The notes under the pieces are model-generated. The model was not told the origin of the DNA and did no database searches. It saw only the letters and a list, made by a program, of their open reading frames with translations. From Inquilinus sp. Marseille-Q2685 (lineage in GTDB: Bacteria > Pseudomonadota > Alphaproteobacteria > DSM-16000 > Inquilinaceae), in NCBI RefSeq assembly GCF_916619195.1, contig NZ_CAKAKL010000004.1, positions 319,501-383,500 of the forward strand: a DNA stretch of 64,000 bases. Reading direction: 5' to 3'. A program made the position numbers and the translations under genes. Positions 58,676-64,000 of the stretch are shown here, in pieces; position 1 is the first letter of the stretch; each line of letters starts with the position of its first letter.

Positions 58676-60211
58676 ATGGCCATCACATTGATCGTCGCCG
58701 ACGAGCCCGAAGGGCTGGCCGCCGACCTGCCTCCCCAATGCCGCGTCGTCGCCCCTGACGACCTGCTGGACGGGCACCAACTGCCGGAGCCGGCTGCGGC
58801 GCCCGGCGTCACCGTGGTCAATCTATGCCGCGACCAGCGGCCTCTCTCCTTCGGCTACTACGTCTCGCTGATCGCCGAGGCGCGCGGCTATGCCGCCATC
58901 CCGACCGCGACGGATCTCGCCGACCAGGCCGACGGCCGGCTGCTCCGCAGCCGCCATGCGCCGGTCGACCGCGCCCTGGCCGCGCTGCGCCGCCAGGGCG
59001 AGCGCCTGATCCTGCCGCGCCGCCTGTTCGTGGCGCTGGGCCGCTGCAACAAGCCGCATCTGCAGGAGGTGGCCGAGGCGGCCTATCAGGCGTTCGGCCT
59101 GCCGCTGATGACCCTGCAGATCGATCCGGTCCGCCCGCAGCTGCTGCAGGTGATGGCGGAGCCGCTGGCCGGCCTCGACCCGCGCCAGCAGCGCCTGCTG
59201 CGCGCCGCGCTGGAGCGGCTGGCCGGCCCGCCGCCGACGCCGCGGCCGTTTCGTCGCGCCCCCCGCCTGGCCGTGCTGGTGAACCCGGACGACCCGCTGC
59301 CGCCGTCCAGGCCCGGTACCATCGCCCGGCTGCGCGACGTCGCGTCGTCGATGGGTGTCGACACCGAATGCCTCGGCCACCGCGACCTGCCGCGGCTCGG
59401 CGGCTTCGACGCGCTGCTGATCCGCGAGACCACGGCGCTGCAATCGCCCAGCTACGCCTTCGCCGAGACCGCGGCGCAGCTGGGCCTGCCGGTGATCGAC
59501 GACCCGGTGTCGATCCTGCGCTGCTGCAACAAGGTGTTCCTGCATGAGCGCCTCAAGGCCGAAGGCGTGCCGCAGCCGCGCACCCTGGCGGTGCGGGCCG
59601 ACACGCTGGCGGCGGCCGGCGAGGCGCTGGGCTTCCCGCTGGTGCTGAAGGTGCCGGACGGCGCCTGCTCCCGCGGCGTCGTACGGGTCGACACCCCGGC
59701 CGAGCTGCCGGTGGCGGGCCGCCGGCTGCTGCGCCGGTCGCGCCTGATCCTGGCGCAGGAATACCTCTACACCGAGTTCGACTGGCGCATCGGCGTGCTG
59801 GCCGGCCGGCCGCTCTTCGCATGCCGCTATCGCATGGTGCGCGGCCACTGGCAGATCTTCCGCCACGGCGGGGACGGCCGCAGCGAGGAGGGCGCGACCG
59901 AGCCGGTGCCGCTGGACGCCGTGCCGCCGGCGGTGCTGTCCGCCGCGCTGGCCGCCGCCGCGCTGATCGGCGCCGGCCTCTACGGCGTCGACCTGAAGGA
60001 GACGCCGCAGGGCCCGGTGGTGATCGAGGTCAACGACAACCCGAACATCGATGTCGGGCTGGAGGATGCCTGCCTGGGCGACGCGCTGTACGAGCGGCTG
60101 CTCGGCCATTTCCTGGAGCGGATCGAGGCCGGCGAGGATCGGGCGCCGGTCCGGCTCCGGCGGCGGGGTCGATCTGGTAGTCGGGCTATTCCCTACCTGA
60201 AACCGTCATAG
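58676..60211 (+). CDS. RimK-type ATP-grasp ligase with RLAN-like N-terminal domain
   Basis: A 511-residue ATP-grasp protein that would join an amino acid or amine to a carboxylate via an acyl phosphate. The N-terminal 190 residues form a RimK-associated domain (VNLCRDQRPLSFGYYVSLIA). The ATP-grasp core runs from VLVNPDD to the end, with NKVFLHERL, VLKVPDGACSRGV and the metal-binding VVIEVNDNPNIDVGLED. It starts 78 bp after the MIO-less lyase homologue. The last residues and stop codon come from a palindromic repeat. Confidence 0.85.
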   Translation: MAITLIVADEPEGLAADLPPQCRVVAPDDLLDGHQLPEPAAAPGVTVVNLCRDQRPLSFGYYVSLIAEARGYAAIPTATDLADQADGRLLRSRHAPVDRALAALRRQGERLILPRRLFVALGRCNKPHLQEVAEAAYQAFGLPLMTLQIDPVRPQLLQVMAEPLAGLDPRQQRLLRAALERLAGPPPTPRPFRRAPRLAVLVNPDDPLPPSRPGTIARLRDVASSMGVDTECLGHRDLPRLGGFDALLIRETTALQSPSYAFAETAAQLGLPVIDDPVSILRCCNKVFLHERLKAEGVPQPRTLAVRADTLAAAGEALGFPLVLKVPDGACSRGVVRVDTPAELPVAGRRLLRRSRLILAQEYLYTEFDWRIGVLAGRPLFACRYRMVRGHWQIFRHGGDGRSEEGATEPVPLDAVPPAVLSAALAAAALIGAGLYGVDLKETPQGPVVIEVNDNPNIDVGLEDACLGDALYERLLGHFLERIEAGEDRAPVRLRRRGRSGSRAIPYLKPS

Positions 60212-60293
60212 CGAGCCGGCGAAGCCGGCGTGGCCATCCAGGGGACCTGTGCCGCTGGATGGCCACGCCCCTTCGGGGCTCGCCATGACGGTT
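60201..60293. repeat. Dispersed palindromic repeat, family C, complete copy
   Basis: AACCGTCAT (60201-60209) and ATGACGGTT (60285-60293) close a 93-bp element whose inner edges are GGCCATCCAG and CTGGATGGCC; the arms carry GGCGTGGCCA and TGGCCACGCC. It lies between convergent genes and overlaps the last 11 bp of the ATP-grasp gene, supplying its stop codon. Confidence 0.85.
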
Positions 60294-60314
60294 TGAGTCT
60301 TCGGTAGAGCGGGC

Positions 60315-61268
60315 TCAGCCCAGGTTCTGGCCGATCGCCAGGAACTTCTCGCGGCGCTTGCTGCGCAGGGTCTTGCCGTCGAGGTCGACCAGCCCGGCCA
60401 GCGCCGAGCCGATCGCGTCGCCGACCGCGTCGAACGCCTGCTGCGGGAAGCGGTGGGCGCCGCCGACCGGCTCCTCGATCACGCCGTCGATGACGCCCAG
60501 CTGCTTCAGGTCCTGCGCCGTCAGCTTCAGCGCCGCCGCGGCCTCCTGGCTCTGCGCGCTGCTGCGCCACAGGATCGAGGCGCAGCCTTCCGGCGAGATC
60601 ACCGAATAGATCGAGTGCTCCAGCATCAGCACCCGGTCGGCCACGGCGATGCCGATGGCGCCGCCCGAGCCGCCCTCGCCGATCACCACCGAGACCAGCG
60701 GCACTTGCACCTTGAGGCAGGATTCGATCGACTTGGCGATGGCCTCGGCCACGCCACGCTCCTCCGACGCCACGCCAGGATAGGCGCCGGCGGTGTCGAC
60801 GAAGGTGATCACCGGCAGGCGGAAGCGATCGGCCAGGTCCAGCAGGCGCTGCGCCTTGCGGTAGCCCTCGGGCTTGGCCATGCCGAAATTGTGCCGGATG
60901 CGGCTTTCGGTGTCGTTGCCCTTCTCCTGCCCGATCACCACCACCGAGCGGCCCTGGAACTGCCCCAGGCCGCCGACGATGGCGCGGTCCTCGGCGAAGA
61001 CGCGGTCGCCGGCCAGGGGCTGGAACTCGGTGACCAGCGCCTGGATGTAGTCCAGCGCATGCGGCCGATTCGGATGCCGCGCGACCTGCACCTTCTGCGC
61101 CGGCGTCAGCCCGCGATAGGTGTCCCGCAGCAGCTTGTCGACCTTGGTCTGAAGCCGGGAGACCTCGTCGGCGATGTTGAGCTCGCCGGCGTCGGTGATG
61201 TGCCGAAGCTCCTCGATCTTGCCTTCGATCTCGGCGATCGGCTTTTCGAATTCGAGAAAGGTCTTCAT
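60315..61268 (-). CDS. accA: Acetyl-CoA carboxylase carboxyltransferase, alpha subunit
   Basis: A 317-residue AccA, which with AccD transfers CO2 from carboxybiotin to acetyl-CoA in fatty-acid synthesis. It starts [21 protein letters not shown] and has [30 protein letters not shown] and the oxyanion-hole [16 protein letters not shown]. The length is the family norm. The accA-xerD-aroK vicinity is conserved in Rhodospirillales. Confidence 0.96.
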   Translation of the reverse strand: MKTFLEFEKPIAEIEGKIEELRHITDAGELNIADEVSRLQTKVDKLLRDTYRGLTPAQKVQVARHPNRPHALDYIQALVTEFQPLAGDRVFAEDRAIVGGLGQFQGRSVVVIGQEKGNDTESRIRHNFGMAKPEGYRKAQRLLDLADRFRLPVITFVDTAGAYPGVASEERGVAEAIAKSIESCLKVQVPLVSVVIGEGGSGGAIGIAVADRVLMLEHSIYSVISPEGCASILWRSSAQSQEAAAALKLTAQDLKQLGVIDGVIEEPVGGAHRFPQQAFDAVGDAIGSALAGLVDLDGKTLRSKRREKFLAIGQNLG

Positions 61269-61304
61269 TCCGCGTTGAGACTGGCCCTCGGGATCGGGGG
61301 CTGT

Positions 61305-61859
61305 CTAACACAGGGCCGCGCGCATTGAGACCGAAATCTGCGCAGGGCTGACCGCGGCGTCGGCCCGCAGCAGCGTGCCGCCCGGAACATCCTCCAGTGC
61401 GCCGAGCCGAAGCTCCGCCACCAGCAGCCGGTGTGGCTGTTCGTCCGGCATCGCGAAGCCCAGCGGGGCCGCGGGCTGGAAGCCGAAGCGGGCGTAGTAG
61501 GCGAGGTCGCCGACCAGCAGCACCAGCCGGTGGCCCATATCGGCCGCCCGCTTCATGCTGCCGCGCATCAGCGCGGCCCCGACGCCGGCGCCGCGCAGCT
61601 CCGGCTGCACCGCCAGGGGCCCGAGCAGCAACACCGGCCGGCCGGAGTCGAGCAGCATCGGCCAGTAGCGGATCGAGCCGAGGATCCGGCCGCTGGGCCG
61701 CCCGTCCTCGCGCACCACGAAGCACAGGCTGCGCACAGGCGCGATGCCGTCGCGATAGCGGTAGGAGACCTTGGTCTGCCGGTTCGGGCCGAAGGCGAGG
61801 TCGAGCAGGGCGTCGACTTCGGCCGCATCCCGCGGCCGTTCGGTCTTCAGGAGATACAC
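61305..61859 (-). CDS. GNAT acetyltransferase (YhbS-like)
   Basis: A GNAT protein with the YhbS layout. It has LLLGPLAVQPELRGAGVGAALM as the acetyl-CoA loop and LVLLVGDLAYYARFGFQPA as the following strand. A GTG start at 61859 is preferred because an AAGGA site precedes it and the fold begins there; an ATG at 61928 would add 23 polar residues. It is transcribed in the same direction as accA, 36 bp upstream. The substrate is unknown. Confidence 0.82.
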   Translation of the reverse strand: MYLLKTERPRDAAEVDALLDLAFGPNRQTKVSYRYRDGIAPVRSLCFVVREDGRPSGRILGSIRYWPMLLDSGRPVLLLGPLAVQPELRGAGVGAALMRGSMKRAADMGHRLVLLVGDLAYYARFGFQPAAPLGFAMPDEQPHRLLVAELRLGALEDVPGGTLLRADAAVSPAQISVSMRAALC

Positions 61860-62162
61860 TGGAGAAGGATCCTTGGAACGGAGAGCGTCGGTTCGCGCGC
61901 CGACCGGCTTCCGTCCCGCCCGCATCATGGTGTCGCAGGCACCCCGGAACGCCTCAGGCCGCCGCGCCGCGAAGGGCGGGCTGCAGGCGTCGTCGTCGCA
62001 GCGTCGGGGGCAGGAAGATCACGTCGTTCCGTTCCAGGAGGACTCAAGCGGCAACAGCGAAACCGCAACCGGGCCTTGCTGTCAATGCAAATGCGATCCG
62101 GCCGGCCTTCGCTTACGGCGATGACATGTGACGCCGGGCCGCCGCTGTGCCAACACAGCCGC
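61860..62162. other. Intergenic region between divergent GNAT and gtrA genes
   Basis: About 300 bp (less if the GNAT starts at 61928) with no feature that I can identify. It should contain promoters for both flanking genes. Confidence 0.4.
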
Positions 62163-62567
62163 ATGCGGGCCTTTGCGGTCCCCGCCATATCCCTTCAGTT
62201 CGCCCGCTACGCCGGCGTCGGCGCGGTCGCGACCGCGATCCACTACGCTCTGCTGATCGCGCTGGTCGAATCGGGCGGCGCCGCGCCGCTGCCGGCGGCT
62301 CTGGCCGGCTATGTCGCCGGCGGCCTCGTCTCCTATGCGCTCAACCGGCGGCTGACCTTCGCCGGCGGCCGGCCGCATCGCGAGGCTGCCTGGCGATTCG
62401 CCCTGGTCGCCGCCGGCGGCTTCGCCTGGACCGGCCTGCTGATGGCGCTCTTCGCCAGCCGGCTCGGTGTGCCCTATCTGCCGGCCCAAGCCGCGGCCAC
62501 GCTGGCCGTGCTGGTCTGGGGCTTTCTGGCGAATCGGCTGTGGAGCTTCGCCCAGCCGGCCCTCTGA
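62163..62567 (+). CDS. GtrA-family membrane protein
   Basis: A 134-residue four-helix membrane protein of the GtrA/DPMS family. It begins FARYAGVGAVATAIHYALLI and contains GGLVSYALNRRLTFAGG, the family's N-R-x-x-T-F signature. Members flip polyprenyl-linked sugars or modify teichoic and O-antigen glycans. No glycosyltransferase adjoins, so its partner must be elsewhere. Its stop lies one base before the converging xerD gene. Confidence 0.85.
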   Translation: MRAFAVPAISLQFARYAGVGAVATAIHYALLIALVESGGAAPLPAALAGYVAGGLVSYALNRRLTFAGGRPHREAAWRFALVAAGGFAWTGLLMALFASRLGVPYLPAQAAATLAVLVWGFLANRLWSFAQPAL

Positions 62568-62568
62568 A

Positions 62569-63573
62569 TTACGGCCGCCTGGCCTTGGCCAGCGGATGGG
62601 CGGATGTCACCAGGCTCTGCAGCCGGTCGCCCAGCACATGGGTGTAGATCTGGGTCGTGGCGATGTCGGCATGGCCGAGCATGGTCTGGACCGAGCGCAG
62701 ATCGGCGCCGTGCGACAGCAGATGGGTGGCGAAGGCATGGCGCAGCACATGGGGGCTGACGCGGCTGGGCTCGATCCCTGCCTCGACCGCCAGATCCTTC
62801 AGCAACTGGCCGAATCGCTGCCGGGTCAGGCAGCCGCCGCGGGCGATGCGCGACGGAAACAGGAAGCCCCGGTCGCGGCCCTTGACGGAGAACATGCCGC
62901 GATACGGGAGATAAGCGGCGATGGCGTCGCGCGCGGGCTCCGACAGCGGCACCAGCCGCTCCTTGTCGCCCTTGCCGCGCACGATCAGCGCCCGCCCGTC
63001 CCGCGCCAGGGCCGAGAGCGGAAGCCCGACCAGCTCGGACACCCGCAGCCCCCCGCCATAGAGGATCTCGAGCAGGGCCATCAGGCGCAGCCCCTCGGCC
63101 AGCCGCTCCGGGTCGGCGAACAGACCCGAGACCGCGCCGATCAGCGCCTCGACCTCGTCCTCGGACAAGAGCTTCGGCAGCGGCCGGCCGAGCGCCGGGG
63201 AATCGAGCGCGGCGGACGGGTCGTCCTGCCGCCGGCCCTCCGACACCAGGAAACGGTAGAACTGCCGCATCGCCGACAGGCGGCGGGCCGCGGTGCGCGC
63301 GGCGGTCCTGCCGCCCTTCGCCCCTTCGCGCCGCGCCAGATCGCCGAGATAGGCGCGCAGATCGTCGGTGCCGGCCCGGTCGATGCCGCCGCCACGGGCC
63401 TCGAGGAAGCGGTTCAGGTCGAGCAGGTCGCGGCCATAGGCCTCGCGGGTGTTGGCGGCCGCGCCGCGCTCCGCCACCAGCATGTCGAGGAAGGCCTCGA
63501 CCGCGGGCGGCGGCAGGAGGCGCGGCGCCGGCGGCCGGCCGCGCCGGCGCTTCGGGGCTGCGGCCTCGGACAC
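62569..63573 (-). CDS. xerD: Tyrosine site-specific recombinase XerD
   Basis: A 334-residue recombinase that resolves chromosome dimers at dif with XerC. The catalytic set is present: Arg in GGLRVSEL, Lys in GKGDKERLV, H-x2-R in SPHVLRHAFATHL, His in MLGHADIATTQ and the nucleophile Tyr in QIYTHV. The position divergent from aroK and next to accA is the conserved location of xerD, so it is housekeeping rather than an integrase of a mobile element. Confidence 0.94.
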   Translation of the reverse strand: MSEAAAPKRRRGRPPAPRLLPPPAVEAFLDMLVAERGAAANTREAYGRDLLDLNRFLEARGGGIDRAGTDDLRAYLGDLARREGAKGGRTAARTAARRLSAMRQFYRFLVSEGRRQDDPSAALDSPALGRPLPKLLSEDEVEALIGAVSGLFADPERLAEGLRLMALLEILYGGGLRVSELVGLPLSALARDGRALIVRGKGDKERLVPLSEPARDAIAAYLPYRGMFSVKGRDRGFLFPSRIARGGCLTRQRFGQLLKDLAVEAGIEPSRVSPHVLRHAFATHLLSHGADLRSVQTMLGHADIATTQIYTHVLGDRLQSLVTSAHPLAKARRP

Positions 63574-63574
63574 C

Positions 63575-63769
63575 CTACTGCTTGAACTGGGTGTTCGGGA
63601 TCACCTTCTCGACCGTCTGGGTCGGCGGCCGGAAGTCGATCACCGCGAGCGCCACGCCGCCGCCGACGATGACCAGCAGCACGGCGATCGCCAGCACCCG
63701 GCCGAGGCCGCCGCCCCCGCCGCCACCGGAACTCTGCGAAAAGCGGGACTTCGAACGACGACGAGCCAA
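63575..63769 (-). CDS. Small single-pass membrane protein upstream of xerD
   Basis: A 64-residue protein with a basic, glycine-rich N-terminus (RRRSKSRFSQSS then seven glycines), one hydrophobic helix (VLAIAVLLVIVGGGVALAVI, about 25-44) and a short polar tail. Its stop is one base before the xerD start, so it is co-transcribed. It is typical of short conserved proteins between xerD and aroK in this order; the function is unknown. Confidence 0.7.
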   Translation of the reverse strand: MARRRSKSRFSQSSGGGGGGGLGRVLAIAVLLVIVGGGVALAVIDFRPPTQTVEKVIPNTQFKQ

Positions 63770-63941
63770 GACGGACCCCTGACAGGTGTGAAACCAGGCC
63801 GATGCGCGGGCCGGGGCCGGAGAAAGCAGATGCGGCCGGCCCGGCGCAACCCTATCTTAGGCGGTCGGCAGGGCGGCGGCAAACCGCCCGGCCGCCAATG
63901 AGCCCCCCAAGATGGATTGGGTCGGGTCTGGAAGAGGATCG

Positions 63942-64000
63942 ATGATCACCACGCTGCACCGCCCCTTGCCCCGCACCCTGGTTCTGGTCGGCCTGATGGG
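63942..64000 (+). CDS. aroK: Shikimate kinase, N-terminal fragment (runs off the window)
   Basis: Only 19 codons are visible. They end TLVLVGLMG, the start of the shikimate kinase P-loop (normally GLMGAGKS/T). GAAGAGGA precedes the ATG. The divergent placement relative to xerD matches the conserved xerD/aroK arrangement. The enzyme phosphorylates shikimate in aromatic amino-acid synthesis. Confidence 0.8.
   Translation, partial: MITTLHRPLPRTLVLVGLM

Noticed and set aside
62569-63573. XerD as the integrase of a mobile element
   Set aside because: Its position divergent from aroK and next to accA is the conserved housekeeping location, and full XerD motifs are present.

Overview
The window is about 70% G+C, densely coded and read on both strands. 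Gene content and order point to an alphaproteobacterium, most likely Rhodospirillales (Azospirillum/Inquilinus-like). Supporting signs are the xerD/aroK divergent pair next to accA, the secA / parvulin / argJ / mutT neighbourhood, a GTTC-N7-GTTC SOS box of the alphaproteobacterial type, TRAP and branched-chain amino-acid uptake genes, and many secondary-metabolism enzymes. The genus is an inference; no rRNA or tRNA gene is present to test it.

Layout. 1-4.3 kb: a fatty-acid or branched-chain acyl-CoA degradation operon on the minus strand (acyl-CoA ligase, MerR regulator with a palindromic operator, thiolase, 3-hydroxyacyl-CoA dehydrogenase running off the left edge). 4.3-14.7 kb: MsbA-like exporter, a TetR/Old Yellow Enzyme pair with its operator, a degenerate Hpt protein, a desaturase/PhnD-like pair facing an XRE regulator, an MFS exporter, an ASCH protein and a LuxO/NtrC-type response regulator. 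14.7-28.9 kb: aldehyde dehydrogenase, SDR, Kup, a small palindromic insertion, a TakP-like TRAP transporter, 3-oxoacid CoA-transferase, a NodB-fold deacetylase, DUF482 and DUF533 proteins, and a hydroxyacid dehydrogenase.

29.0-33.9 kb holds the most interesting metabolic locus. Two convergent three-gene operons with start/stop overlaps carry a CDP-alcohol phosphatidyltransferase, an FkbM methyltransferase and a RibD-type reductase on one side, and a BchC-like dehydrogenase, a PTPS-fold protein that has lost its catalytic residues and a glycosyltransferase on the other. Together they look like a pathway for an undescribed modified, glycosylated pteridine-type compound. 33.9-40.6 kb carries xylulokinase, transporters and a GST.

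40.8-48.9 kb is accessory. An orphan phage terminase has a small-subunit domain fused to the large subunit. It is preceded by a LexA box, a near-consensus promoter and an intrinsic terminator. Next come a secreted intradiol dioxygenase, a homoserine-dehydrogenase-like gene, a lower-GC gene of unknown function, a ParS/ParT (Xre-RES) toxin-antitoxin pair and a very AT-rich NACHT NTPase, a probable anti-phage gene. 48.9-64 kb returns to core genome: mutT, argJ, parvulin, a phytase-like esterase, secA, an aromatic-amino-acid-lyase homologue without the MIO triad next to a RimK-type ATP-grasp ligase, accA, gtrA, xerD and the start of aroK.

Three sequence families of intergenic palindromes (16.2, 27.8, 31.3, 50.0 and 60.2 kb, with half copies at 42.6, 44.6 and 46.6 kb) share one architecture: GTCAT/ATGAC outer ends and ATCCAG/CTGGAT inner ends. 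No CRISPR array, rRNA or tRNA was found.
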